Shown one piece after another: positions 1 to 9,557 of a stretch of 64,000 nucleotides of DNA. Origin of the DNA: Calditrichota bacterium (GTDB lineage: Bacteria > Calditrichota > Calditrichia > Calditrichales > J004); the NCBI GenBank assembly GCA_013112635.1, contig JABFGF010000001.1, positions 496,001 to 560,000 on the forward strand. The letters are read 5' to 3'. How positions within the stretch are numbered: position 1 is the stretch's first letter; each line of letters starts with the position of its first letter. A program made the translations under genes and the position numbers. The notes under the pieces were generated by a model. It was not told where the DNA came from and searched no databases. It saw only the letters and a list, made by a program, of their open reading frames with translations.

Positions 1-653
1 GGCCCAACCGAAAGACATTGTAATCCTCCTTCAATATTTGAAAGTAAATTCCCATGTGTAAGGATTGCACCTTTAGGTTCACCAGTTGTCCCTGATGTAT
101 AAATTAATGTAAGCCAATCATCAAGAGACACTTCTGCAACTGCATTTGTTACGCAGTTCGGATCACTTTCCAGAGTACTCGCCCCAGATTCCATATGTTT
201 GTCTAACCCTTGCCATGGTGCATCAATCTTGGAGTTTTTAACATCGATTGTAATAAAATTTTTAAGATTTGAAAGTTTATCTTTTACAGCATTTATTTTA
301 TCCATTTGAATATCATCTTCTGCAAAAACCGTTTTTGCCTCTGAATCATTCAAAATATATTGGACTTGCTCTTTTAATAAGGAAGGATAAATTGTTACTA
401 ACACTGCCCCAAGACTAACCGTAGCATAATCGATTAAAGCCCATTCCAACCGATTTCCAGAAACTATGGCAACCTTGTCCCCTTTTTCAATACCTAAAGC
501 TGAAAGACCGGCCGCTATTTGTTCTGCACGCCCGATAACATCTTCAAAAGAAACAGACTTCCATTCCCCGTTTTCCTTAAACATATAAGCTGTTTTATCC
601 GGGCTGTCGGTACGTTTGGCAAAAAACATTTCACCAATACTTTTATATTTCAT
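1..653 (-). CDS. AMP-forming long-chain acyl-CoA ligase, N-terminal part (cut by window edge)
   Basis: This open frame starts at an ATG (651-653) preceded by GGGAGGTGTT and runs off the left edge, so about 217 residues are visible. It contains the signature phosphate-binding loop of adenylate-forming enzymes, YTSGTTGEPKGAILTHGN, at about residues 190-207, and the upstream regions typical of FadD/FAA1-type ligases (GVVSGNRLEWALID-like and TIYPSLL-like segments). Members activate a fatty acid with ATP to an acyl-adenylate and then form the CoA thioester at the membrane. Specificity cannot be told without the C-terminal half; a related acyl or aryl ligase is possible. It lies 129 nt downstream of mrfB in the same direction. 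That gap shows no clear terminator. Confidence 0.9.
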   Translation of the reverse strand, partial: MKYKSIGEMFFAKRTDSPDKTAYMFKENGEWKSVSFEDVIGRAEQIAAGLSALGIEKGDKVAIVSGNRLEWALIDYATVSLGAVLVTIYPSLLKEQVQYILNDSEAKTVFAEDDIQMDKINAVKDKLSNLKNFITIDVKNSKIDAPWQGLDKHMESGASTLESDPNCVTNAVAEVSLDDWLTLIYTSGTTGEPKGAILTHGNLLSNIEGGLQCLSVG

Positions 654-782
654 AACACCTCCCTAAAGCTGGCTTGGTTATAATATTTTAAAATGTGGTT
701 TTTGTTGGATCGAAAGATAAAAATATGTACTGCTAAATTACTATTTTTATAATATTTTGCAAAGAAAAATATTATTATTCGT

Positions 783-1967
783 TTAGATAGACAATTTATT
801 TTTCAGCCTGTTTCTTCTTTTTTCAAATCTGGTCTTCCATGATGGGTCAAATATTTGATAACCAAGTTCCGCCTGTAAATCCAATCTTTTAAATGCTTCT
901 TCAACAAGATTTAATGCAGCAGGCAAATCTTTCTTTCGGTGCTCATGGTACTTTGCAGATTCTTCTAAGGAAAAAAAGCAATACTCCGGTTTTGTCAATA
1001 ATTCTTCCCAAATCTTGTTTGCATCATCCAGTTTCCCCGATCGTTTAAGAAGCAAGCTTTTCCAATATTTATAATCAATGGAGATTTTTGATTGAAGTTC
1101 TTCTGAATTCTCTATCATTTCAAAGTATAAGGTATCCCCAGCTTGAAAAGCAGTTTTTGCCAAATTAGCAACCGCCTTGGAATCTAATGGGAGTTTTTGT
1201 GGTGACTTGTTTAGATAGTCCAACTGATCAAGAAATAGTGTAAGAGACAGAATATCCTGCAAGTTATGCTCAATCATTCTCAACACATCATGAATTGCTC
1301 CGGTGTTTATAAAATTAAAATAAGCCTGGGGAATAAAAGCACCTGGTATATCGCCGGTTCTGTGCACATTTAACAAATGTTGTTCAATAGATTTTAGATC
1401 ACAAGATGGAAGGCTTTCTTTCCAAATACGACGGCACATATGTATAAGATCTATATGTTTTCTATTTTTAAAACCCGGCTTCAGCCTGTTTAATATAAAA
1501 CGGGAACTAAGCAGAGGCATGTCATAAGATTTCCCATTATAGGAAACCAGATATTCAAATCCACTCAACCAGTCCTGCAAAACATTGAAGATTTCGTACT
1601 CACGGCCAAAATCCGGAAGGAAATACTGATCAGTGATTATTTCTTCATTTTGCCAGTATGCAAATCCAATTAGAAAAGCAAAAGTACCGGTGCCACCTGC
1701 AAGGCCGGTTGTTTCAAGATCAAAGAAAACACATTTCTCACGCCGGATCGGATCGGTGAATTCATTTTTAGAAATCAGGTTAATATGAATATTATCATTT
1801 TTATAATCTGGATACGGGTGTCTCTTTTGAATTTTTAAAATTGGCGCTTCATCAAATAGAATTTCACCATGATAATGATCTTTTAAAGCTATTAACGAAG
1901 GCGGGTGATTTAGCTTTTCTTTTTCAGGTGATTTTTTGTAGTAGGTGAGTTTTTTTGATAAGTCCAT
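783..1967 (-). CDS. mrfB: MrfB/YprB-like DEDDh exonuclease
   Basis: RNase H-fold 3'-5' exonuclease domain of the YprB type with a helical, TPR-like C-terminus. Exo I is FDLETTGL, exo II is in YNGKSYDMP, and exo III is in HNLQDILSL. In Bacillus subtilis MrfB acts with the helicase MrfA to excise mitomycin C adducts independently of UvrABC. The neighbouring upstream gene here is the MrfA-type helicase, which supports the same pairing. The frame opens at a GTG at 2006, but the ATG at 1967 gives MDLSKKL, which resembles the usual short N-terminus of the family, and I chose it. Neither start has a convincing ribosome binding site. A palindromic repeat occupies most of the space between the two genes. 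Family identity is firm; the mitomycin role is transferred from Bacillus. Confidence 0.85.
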   Translation of the reverse strand: MDLSKKLTYYKKSPEKEKLNHPPSLIALKDHYHGEILFDEAPILKIQKRHPYPDYKNDNIHINLISKNEFTDPIRREKCVFFDLETTGLAGGTGTFAFLIGFAYWQNEEIITDQYFLPDFGREYEIFNVLQDWLSGFEYLVSYNGKSYDMPLLSSRFILNRLKPGFKNRKHIDLIHMCRRIWKESLPSCDLKSIEQHLLNVHRTGDIPGAFIPQAYFNFINTGAIHDVLRMIEHNLQDILSLTLFLDQLDYLNKSPQKLPLDSKAVANLAKTAFQAGDTLYFEMIENSEELQSKISIDYKYWKSLLLKRSGKLDDANKIWEELLTKPEYCFFSLEESAKYHEHRKKDLPAALNLVEEAFKRLDLQAELGYQIFDPSWKTRFEKRRNRLKNKLSI

Positions 1968-2022
1968 AAATGTATTAGATTGATAAAATCTTGTCTGACT
2001 AACCACAACGTGATTATCTAAT

Positions 2023-2054
2023 CAAGATTCCTGCATAAAACCTGCAGAAATGAC
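2023..2054 (-). repeat. 32-nt palindromic repeat, copy 1
   Basis: On the minus strand this reads GTCATTTCTGCAGG followed by TTTTATGCAGGAATCTTG. It can fold through CTGCA and GCAG arms. A second copy at 33666-33697 matches at 26 of 32 positions, including the whole 3' part GCAGGAATCTTG. It sits between the mrfA stop and the mrfB start. It resembles short REP-like elements that are scattered in bacterial genomes. Only two copies are visible here. Confidence 0.6.
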
Positions 2055-2063
2055 AAATGTAGC

Positions 2064-4331
2064 TTATTCCAAGTTCAGCAAATTCAGCATTCTTAAGGCA
2101 CTCTCTTTTGCGACAAGAGTTCCCTCCAAAGTTGGGCCTGTGCAAGATGGGCAGCCAGTTTTACAAGGACATTTGCTTATGTGGTCCAGTGTTGCTTTCA
2201 ATAAAACTTTGTCTTTTTTGATTAGTTTTTTACTGAGTCCAATACCGCCCTGGTAACGATCGTAAATATAAATTGTTGGTTGTTTGCTAAATGGATCACG
2301 CACCATTGAAAAAACCGAAACATCTGCTGTATCGCACATTACGTAAAGTGGAACGAGGTTGCGCAAAGTATATGCAATCCCTTTTAATCCTTCACTTATA
2401 ACAGATTCCTTAAAATAGCCATCTGTAAAAAATGCATCGGAAAATTGTAAAAGCAAGGCATTGGTCTGCATTTCAATTTCCGGCAAATAAACCCTGCCAA
2501 AACCAATATTTTCATGGGTCCTAAATTTAATCTTTTTATAGCCGGTGGTGGTTCTGGCAACAGCTACGTCGGCAAAATATTTTGCATATGCCGGGTTTTC
2601 ATCCTCTTCAAGGACATCCAGAACTTTAATATCAATTTTTGTGATTGCATCAGTATAGTGATCAGAATCCACACGGTGTACATATGCTTTCAGTTCTTCC
2701 CAATCCAGCTTCTCAACATGATACTGAATGCTGTTATGAATATAAATCGCATCATCGTGAAGCATTTCCTGACTCGCAAACAAATCTAATTCGCCAATTA
2801 CTTTATTCTGGTTGCTTGTATCGATAATTACCACATTTTCCTGAGTTGTATTGCGCAAGCTTACTTCATCTGCCGGATATATTTCACTCATCCAAAAATA
2901 TTTTGATTCAGCTTTACGCAAAACACGTTCTTCTACAAGAAAATCAAGCAGTTGGTTTGTGATTGCCGGTGCAAAATTCTCCTGTTCATTAAAAGGGAGC
3001 TCGAAAGAAGCACACTTGAGGTGACTCATTAGAATAGGCAGATTTTCACGGTCTATATAAGCTGTTTCAGGATTCTTGCCAAAAAAGTAGTCTGGATGCT
3101 CAATAATATACTGATCCAATGGTGCACTGGAAGCAACCATTATGGTTAAAGCTACGGATTGCCGTCGCCCAGCCCTGCCCGATTGCTGCCAGGTACTCGC
3201 GATTGAGCCCGGGTAACCGGCCATTATAGCCACATCCAGCTGACCAATGTCGATACCCAGCTCCAGGGCATTTGTACTCACTACAACACGGATAGAGCCA
3301 TTCTTGAGACCATTTTCAATTTGGCGCCGCTCATTCGGAAGATAACCGCCACGATAACCCCGGATGAGGTTTTTATCCATTTTAATTTCACGGGCCAGAT
3401 CATGCAAATATGTTACAAGTAATTCAACACGCATCCTGCTACGCGCAAAAACAATTATTTGGGCACCGGTTGGTAATAGTTTACGAACAACATTCTTTAC
3501 TTCAGAAACAACCGATCGTCTTAAGCCAAGCTCATAATTTACAACAGGAGGATTATAAAACAGAAAATGTTTTTCACCACTTGGCGCACCATTGTTATCA
3601 ACAACTGTAACATCTTCGGTTAATATTTTTTCTGCCAATTCTTTCGGGTTATCGATTGTAGCGCTGGAGCAGATAAACTGTGGTTTGCTACCATAGAAAT
3701 CGCACAATCTTTTTAGGCGGACAATTAAATTAGCGATGTGGCTGCCAAACACACCACGATAAGTATGCAATTCATCCAGGACTATAAACTTAAGGTTTTC
3801 GAAAAGTTTGATCCACAATGTATGATGAGGCAAAACACCCTGGTGAAGCATATCCGGATTTGTAACAACAATATTTCCTGCAGCACGAATAGTACGTCTG
3901 ATATCTGCGGGAGTATCACCATCGAAAGTAAAGGTTTTGGCCCCAAGTTTTAAGCGGTCGTTTAAATCTTGTACTTCTTTTAACTGATCCTGGGAAAGTG
4001 CTTTTGTAGGGAAAAGATATAATGCCCTTGCTTCCGGATTCGTTAGAAGGTGGTTTAAAACTGGCAAATTATAGGTCATTGTTTTGCCAGAGGCTGTAGG
4101 AGTTACAGCAACAATGTTTTTACCCTGATTAACAAGATCAAAGGCGGTAGCCTGATGTGTAAATAGTTCAGTTATTCCTTTTTCATTGAGAGCTTTTTTT
4201 AGGCGGACATCCATACTTTCTGGAAAATTGGAAAATTGCCCTTCTTTTGCAGGGATTTCTGTCCATTTAGTCAGATTGGATTGAAACTCTTGGTCACGAG
4301 AAAGAAAGTCTATTAATTGAGACAGGTTCAT
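2064..4331 (-). CDS. mrfA: MrfA/YprA-like DEAD-box DNA helicase with DUF1998 zinc domain
   Basis: Superfamily 2 helicase of 755 residues. The N-terminal RecA domain has motif I PTASGKT (about residue 80), motif II DELH and motif III SSATID. The second RecA domain has VSTNALELGIDIG and motif VI QQSGRAGRR (about residue 385). The C-terminal DUF1998 region ends in CPCKTGCPSC, the four-cysteine cluster of MrfA proteins. B. subtilis MrfA is a 3'-5' DNA helicase that works with the exonuclease MrfB on mitomycin lesions. The exonuclease gene follows 96 nt downstream of its stop, so the two probably form one transcript. Length and domain order match the family. A sole ATG start at 4331 is used. No promoter could be assigned in the 215 nt up to the TolB-like gene. 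Confidence 0.9.
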   Translation of the reverse strand: MNLSQLIDFLSRDQEFQSNLTKWTEIPAKEGQFSNFPESMDVRLKKALNEKGITELFTHQATAFDLVNQGKNIVAVTPTASGKTMTYNLPVLNHLLTNPEARALYLFPTKALSQDQLKEVQDLNDRLKLGAKTFTFDGDTPADIRRTIRAAGNIVVTNPDMLHQGVLPHHTLWIKLFENLKFIVLDELHTYRGVFGSHIANLIVRLKRLCDFYGSKPQFICSSATIDNPKELAEKILTEDVTVVDNNGAPSGEKHFLFYNPPVVNYELGLRRSVVSEVKNVVRKLLPTGAQIIVFARSRMRVELLVTYLHDLAREIKMDKNLIRGYRGGYLPNERRQIENGLKNGSIRVVVSTNALELGIDIGQLDVAIMAGYPGSIASTWQQSGRAGRRQSVALTIMVASSAPLDQYIIEHPDYFFGKNPETAYIDRENLPILMSHLKCASFELPFNEQENFAPAITNQLLDFLVEERVLRKAESKYFWMSEIYPADEVSLRNTTQENVVIIDTSNQNKVIGELDLFASQEMLHDDAIYIHNSIQYHVEKLDWEELKAYVHRVDSDHYTDAITKIDIKVLDVLEEDENPAYAKYFADVAVARTTTGYKKIKFRTHENIGFGRVYLPEIEMQTNALLLQFSDAFFTDGYFKESVISEGLKGIAYTLRNLVPLYVMCDTADVSVFSMVRDPFSKQPTIYIYDRYQGGIGLSKKLIKKDKVLLKATLDHISKCPCKTGCPSCTGPTLEGTLVAKESALRMLNLLNLE

Positions 4332-4487
4332 AGTTTCTTATTACCACAGAGAATGTGGGAGTTCACTGAGGAAGTTAGGAATTATTTGGTTTAATTTTTA
4401 ATGAAACGAAAATAGGAATTTTTTATTAGATATTCTATACCTAATTATTGTATCAAATTCTAAATGGCTCATTTCAGGACTTGTTTA

Positions 4488-4527
4488 AATAAAAAAAAGC
4501 GGCCTCCTAAAATCAGAAGTACCGCTT
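4488..4527 (-). terminator. intrinsic terminator after the TolB-like lipoprotein gene
   Basis: On the minus strand a long hairpin (outer arms AAGCGG and CCGCTT, inner arms CTTCT and AGGAG) is followed by a run of eight T. It lies 20 nt beyond the stop at 4547 and closes the long unit that begins upstream of trpD. Confidence 0.85.
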
Positions 4528-4546
4528 AAATTTAATTTTGAATTTT

Positions 4547-5881
4547 TTACAACGCCTGCAAAGCCTGATCGATATTAGCAATAACCTGGAACATCGCTGG
4601 TGCAGAACCTTGCTGGTTCAAATCTAATAAATATAAATCGTAATTACCGGACCTGTTGGAGTGGAAAAGAATTTTTGTTCCGTCCGGAGAAAAAACAGGA
4701 TTAAAATCATCTGCAGGATTTGATGTTAAACGCATCTGAGCTGAACCGTCGCTATTCATCATATAAAGTTCATAGTTTCCATCACGGTCAGAAAAGAAAG
4801 CTATTTTATCGCCATTTGCAGAAACATCCGGGGAAACATCATTAGAGTTTGGATTAAAAGTAACCTGGGTTATATCGTCACCTTTGAAGTTTGATTTGAA
4901 GATTTCAAATTTTCCATTTTGATCAGAATCGAAAAAGAGAGAACCATTTTCCTCAGTACTTCCAGGTGCAATTGAAGCACCGCCATCAAAACCATCGTTA
5001 TTTGTTACCCTTAATTGAAAACGACCATCTTTTTCCATCACATAGATTTCGCCCTTTAATTGGGAAAAATCTACATCGCGTAAGTCGTCTCGTTCAGACA
5101 TAAAAGCAATAAATTCACCATTGTGCGAAAATTTAGGTTTCCAATCATCAGAGCTATTTAAAGTAACATTAATATGACGCTCATTGTCACGATCATATAA
5201 AAAGATATCCCTTACAAGCATATTAACATCAACATTACGATGATCTTCTACAGTGGAAGTATAGGCAATAAAATTGGTTTTAGGATTATAAACAGGAGAT
5301 TCTTCATGTGCAGGAGTTGTTGTTATTTGATTTGTATCCTGCGTAGAAATTGTATATTCAAAAAGGTCCCAATTACCATTATGATCTGACTGATAAATAA
5401 TTTTATCACCATCGCTGGAAAAACTACCAAACGCCTCATTTGCTGAGGTTGCCATAACTTTAGTGACAGTAAAGGCGTCAACAAACTTTGGTGCAATTCG
5501 ATCCAGGTAATCATTACCGGAAGAGCTTTGTAAAACTTCCTTATATGCTGTAAAAGCTTTACGGTTATCACCCACCTGCTCGGCAATTTCACCATATTGA
5601 AACTTTGTCTCTGCATCATTTGGATCTATGGCCAAACCGCCTTCAAGAGTTTGAAGTGCATCCAATCCGCGTCCATTCTCAACATATAAGTCAGCTAATT
5701 GCCTGCGGTATTCAGGATTAGTTGGATTATCATCAATTTTGTCCAGTAAATCATCAACTCGATCCTGCATTTCCTGGTCAGCAAATTGAGGTGTCTGTTC
5801 AGTTGTACTTTTTGAACCAGAGCATGACCAGATTAAAAGAGTCAAACCTATAAAAAACACCTTAATTAAATTTCGAAACAT
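4547..5881 (-). CDS. TolB-like PD40 beta-propeller lipoprotein with N-terminal TPR
   Basis: 444-residue predicted lipoprotein. The signal peptide ends in the lipobox LIWSC at about residue 20. Residues 35-120 form about two tetratricopeptide repeats (NPEYRRQLADLYVENG; DAETKFQYGEIAEQVG). From about residue 145 to 430 there are repeated WD40-like PD40 blades with the pattern SPDGTKILFHSNRSGNYDLY, SANGDKIAFFSDRDGNYELY and FSHNGEFIAFMSERDD. The propeller resembles the C-terminal domain of TolB, but the TolB N-terminal domain is absent, so this is not TolB itself. It lies 27 nt after the giant TPR gene, suggesting a shared periplasmic scaffold or envelope role. That role is an inference. Confidence 0.8.
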   Translation of the reverse strand: MFRNLIKVFFIGLTLLIWSCSGSKSTTEQTPQFADQEMQDRVDDLLDKIDDNPTNPEYRRQLADLYVENGRGLDALQTLEGGLAIDPNDAETKFQYGEIAEQVGDNRKAFTAYKEVLQSSSGNDYLDRIAPKFVDAFTVTKVMATSANEAFGSFSSDGDKIIYQSDHNGNWDLFEYTISTQDTNQITTTPAHEESPVYNPKTNFIAYTSTVEDHRNVDVNMLVRDIFLYDRDNERHINVTLNSSDDWKPKFSHNGEFIAFMSERDDLRDVDFSQLKGEIYVMEKDGRFQLRVTNNDGFDGGASIAPGSTEENGSLFFDSDQNGKFEIFKSNFKGDDITQVTFNPNSNDVSPDVSANGDKIAFFSDRDGNYELYMMNSDGSAQMRLTSNPADDFNPVFSPDGTKILFHSNRSGNYDLYLLDLNQQGSAPAMFQVIANIDQALQAL

Positions 5882-5908
5882 GATTTCTCCTGCCTTACCG
5901 TTAAATTT

Positions 5909-8900
5909 TTAACCTTGAATTTGTGTAATTCTTTTTTCTGCATCCCTTTTTAAAATCAGGTCAATTCCGGGACGGCTGATAATTTCTCTGTACATTCTAA
6001 CAGCATCCGGTACCCGGCCTAATTTTTCGTATGCCTGCCCGGAATAATACAAAGCACTGGCTTCCCATTGCAACTTTGTTTTTTTAGATAATAGTGGAAT
6101 TTTTACAAACTCTGCTATCGCTTCTTCATACCGGCCTGCTTTCAATAAAGCTTCACCAATATAGAATTGAATTTCCGGTTCTTTTTCACTATCGGCTTCT
6201 AATTTCATACGTTTAAGATAATCTACTGCATTTTGAAATTGATTTAAGTTTGTAAATGCCTGGGCAATAATCATCTTTTTATCAAGTATATCTTCAGCAT
6301 CAGGGTACTCTTCAACATACTGTCTTGCCAAGCCTTGTGCTGCATCCCAAAACCCGGTGAGCGTATATGTTTTAATCAAATTTCCCATTATTTGACCACT
6401 CAGATATGTATCTGTTGATTTTTGCAATGCGTTCTTAAATGCACTTATCGCATTATCATATTTCTCAACCCGAAAATAAAGAGTGCCCAAAGTATTTAGA
6501 ACAGCCGGTAGCTTATCTGATTTAGAATAGTTTTTATAGAAGTTAGTTAGTATATCAAATGCTTCTTCGTTTTTATTCAAAGTTACGTAGGTCAACGCAG
6601 TAAAATAATCTGCATCATCAACTTTTGAAGTATTATCATATTTACTCTTAACTGTTTTATAATATCTGATAGCTTTATCGTAATTCTTGTTTTTCCGCTG
6701 AAATTCACCCATCTCGATTGTAAATGAAGCAAGCATTTCTTTTTCATTAGAGAATTTCTTTTTGTATGTCTTTATAAGTTTTTCACTTTCCGAAATAGCG
6801 CCGGTTTTGATCTTACTAATTATAAATTTTCCTTGGATATCTTTTTGCTGTGATTTGTTTTCATATAATTTGTCAAGCTGTTGGTAGGCTTTTGCTGCTT
6901 CAGAATACTTTTGGTCATCAAACAGAATATTTGCTGAATATAGAAGAGCCTGGTTATATAATGAACTGTCTTTTTTTGAAATATTTCTAAAACTTTCAAG
7001 AGCAAGGTTTTTTCGCCCTTGGTGAAAATACAACTCTCCCAATTCAAAAGAGACTACATTTTTCAATAATCCATTGGGCGATAACGTCTGATAACGTTTA
7101 AAATAATCTTGAGCTCTTTGGTTTTCTTTTATTCTTCTACTGGCAATCCCCATATAAACAAGATTATTTGTAGCATCAGCATTTAAGTATTCCCGTGATA
7201 AAACTATATCGTTTATAAAAGGATCGTTTACTTTTTCCTTTAAAGAAAGGATAGTTTCTTCATATAAACCGGATTTTAAATTCAATTCACCAACCTTATT
7301 GTCTGCGTTCTCAGCCAGGTCGGAATAATAAAATTGATCCAGTAATAAAGAGTAAAGCTGAACGGCCTCTTTATATTTTCTATTTTCCTCATAATATCTT
7401 GCAACTTCATACAAAGAAAGAACAGCCTCCGGAGTATTACTATGTTCCAGGGCAATAGTTTTGAATAATGAAATTGCTTTTTCAAGATCTTTATTAACCA
7501 GCAACTTTGCATATCCATAAATATAAGAGGAATAGTTTTCTGACTTTTTATAATTTTTTATTAGTTTTTGAAAGTTATTTCGAGAGTCCTCTTCATATTT
7601 AGGTTCAAAGGCAAGGTCATTTGCTAAAGTGTAAAGCCATGTTTCTTGAAGAGTGCTGTTTTTATACTTTGCAATCAGGGTTTCAATATATTTTTTTTGT
7701 TTAATAATAGAAATGGTATCTACAGCAATTCCGGTTCTAACCATAAGCCATGATGCTTCATCCGGGGCTGAACACGTAGCAAGGTTTTCAACGGCTAACT
7801 GAAAATTTTGGGAAGCTTTTTTTAGTAGTTGTTGCTGTTCCCCTTCACTTTTACCGGGCATGTCTGCCAGTTTTAGAATTGATTTCCCTAGATACAGATG
7901 TGCGTCACCTATTTGCGATGGTTCAGTTGAAACAGCTTTCTCAAATTGAAGCCTGGCGCTTTGGTAATCCTTTAGATCGTTGAAATAGAATTTCCCAAGA
8001 GGAATTTCTTTTGATGGGCTGTCTTTGGCAACAATCGCTGCGAGGGTCCTCAAAGCCTTTCCCTGATCTATCAATTTGTAATCAACTAAATGCTTGTGAT
8101 ATTCACTTGATTTCTGATAATGTTTACTGGCACTAAACTGTTTTATTAATACCTCATAATAATGGGCGCTCTCTTCAAACTCGCCCAAATTATAATAAGC
8201 CGTTGCCAGGTAAAAAAGGAAATCATCCTTAAAGCTGGTTAGGTTTGGAGTGTTCACATAAGGGCCAAGCTCACGCACAAGGTCTCGCCAGCGACGGGCT
8301 TCCCAATATGTGTATCCTAATTTATCAAGTAATAAAAATTGTTCATCACTTTTCAGTTCGGTTTTCAATTTTTGCAGAATAAGCGATATTGCCTGATTGT
8401 AATCTTTCGCGGCAATTGACCAATCTAAATAAACATATATTGTTTTAAATGCTGTTGAAGAATTTGATGGTGTTGAATTTATAAGTTCGGATAAAGCATT
8501 TAAGGCTTTCCGTGTTAAGCCTTGTTTCTTTAAGCTTAATGCTTTTTTTAGATTTAAAACATATTTCGCAGAGTCACTTTCAAACTCTGATACATTTTTA
8601 TAAGCTTTTTCCGCAAGAGCATATTTTTTGCTTAAATAAAAAGCATCGCCTTTTAAAATGGTTATACTGTTTTTTAGTTTCAGATCAGAATTTTCGTCTT
8701 CGGCTTTTCCAAAATATTCAATCGCATGGTTATAATTATTGTTTTGAAGATAGAGTTTTCCCAGATAAAAAGCGGATTTAGCATAAAACTCTGAGTTTGA
8801 ATAGTCTTTTGTAACTTTAGTAAACGCTTCAATGGAAACATTTGAATAACCTTGTTCAAGGTTGATTAATCCATTTGTATAATAGGCCTGCGCCAGTTCG

Positions 8901-9529
8901 TTTTTGTTGGAACTGTTTTGAATAATTTTTTCAAGATACATCCTTGCTTGTTGAGGTTTATCAATTTGATGATAAATGAGTGCGAGTTCCAGCAAAGCCT
9001 TATAATAAAAAGGACTTGCCGTATATCTGTCCAAAATAGCAGCTAAAACACTTTTCCCCTTTTGATAATCTTTAACCGTGTTATAATTATGCCCTGCTTT
9101 GTAAAGGGCTTCAGCAGCCATCGGGTTGTTTGGGTAAAGTGTTTTCAAAGTTTCAAATGATTTTGCAGCATCAGCATATTTTTCAAGTCTTTCATAACAC
9201 TCACCAATCTTAAACCAGCTTTCTCCGGCTTTTTGATGTTTTGGATATTCCAGTGCTAATGATTGAAACTCGACCCGGGCATTGCTAAACTGTTCCAATT
9301 TGAACAAAGAAAGACCAGCATAAAATTTAGCCTCTGCCGCATTAGGGCTTCCCTGGTAACTGTTATAATATTTAATAAATTGCTGGGCAGCTAAATCATA
9401 AAATTTTTGATCATACAATTTTAATGCATAGGAAAATTCGTTACCAGCGTCCTTGTATTGAGCGGAAACAAATAGTGTATTTGAAATGATTAAAAATGTG
9501 ATTAAAAATAAATTCCGAAAAGAACTCAT
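5909..9529 (-). CDS. giant secreted TPR-repeat protein
   Basis: About 1206 residues consisting almost wholly of tetratricopeptide repeats after a signal peptide (MSSFRNLFLITFLIISNTLF ending near VSAQ). Repeats are recognisable throughout, for example AEAKFYAGLSLFKLEQFSNA near the start and QFYIGEALLKAGRYEEAIAE near the end. The frame opens further up at 9586, inside the pcrA 3' end. I chose the ATG at 9529 because it begins the signal peptide and has AGG nine bases upstream. Such proteins are usually periplasmic scaffolds; BamD- or YbgF-like roles are sometimes inferred, but no specific partner can be named. It is followed after 27 nt by the TolB-like lipoprotein and starts just after pcrA. 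Confidence 0.85.
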   Translation of the reverse strand: MSSFRNLFLITFLIISNTLFVSAQYKDAGNEFSYALKLYDQKFYDLAAQQFIKYYNSYQGSPNAAEAKFYAGLSLFKLEQFSNARVEFQSLALEYPKHQKAGESWFKIGECYERLEKYADAAKSFETLKTLYPNNPMAAEALYKAGHNYNTVKDYQKGKSVLAAILDRYTASPFYYKALLELALIYHQIDKPQQARMYLEKIIQNSSNKNELAQAYYTNGLINLEQGYSNVSIEAFTKVTKDYSNSEFYAKSAFYLGKLYLQNNNYNHAIEYFGKAEDENSDLKLKNSITILKGDAFYLSKKYALAEKAYKNVSEFESDSAKYVLNLKKALSLKKQGLTRKALNALSELINSTPSNSSTAFKTIYVYLDWSIAAKDYNQAISLILQKLKTELKSDEQFLLLDKLGYTYWEARRWRDLVRELGPYVNTPNLTSFKDDFLFYLATAYYNLGEFEESAHYYEVLIKQFSASKHYQKSSEYHKHLVDYKLIDQGKALRTLAAIVAKDSPSKEIPLGKFYFNDLKDYQSARLQFEKAVSTEPSQIGDAHLYLGKSILKLADMPGKSEGEQQQLLKKASQNFQLAVENLATCSAPDEASWLMVRTGIAVDTISIIKQKKYIETLIAKYKNSTLQETWLYTLANDLAFEPKYEEDSRNNFQKLIKNYKKSENYSSYIYGYAKLLVNKDLEKAISLFKTIALEHSNTPEAVLSLYEVARYYEENRKYKEAVQLYSLLLDQFYYSDLAENADNKVGELNLKSGLYEETILSLKEKVNDPFINDIVLSREYLNADATNNLVYMGIASRRIKENQRAQDYFKRYQTLSPNGLLKNVVSFELGELYFHQGRKNLALESFRNISKKDSSLYNQALLYSANILFDDQKYSEAAKAYQQLDKLYENKSQQKDIQGKFIISKIKTGAISESEKLIKTYKKKFSNEKEMLASFTIEMGEFQRKNKNYDKAIRYYKTVKSKYDNTSKVDDADYFTALTYVTLNKNEEAFDILTNFYKNYSKSDKLPAVLNTLGTLYFRVEKYDNAISAFKNALQKSTDTYLSGQIMGNLIKTYTLTGFWDAAQGLARQYVEEYPDAEDILDKKMIIAQAFTNLNQFQNAVDYLKRMKLEADSEKEPEIQFYIGEALLKAGRYEEAIAEFVKIPLLSKKTKLQWEASALYYSGQAYEKLGRVPDAVRMYREIISRPGIDLILKRDAEKRITQIQG

Positions 9530-9557
9530 TGGTACATACCTGATTAGAAATGGAGGG

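Noticed and set aside
4340-4380. ACCACAGAGA...CACTGAGG stretch resembling a scattered repeat
   Set aside because: Only one copy seen and the match to any repeat is from memory; not enough to list.
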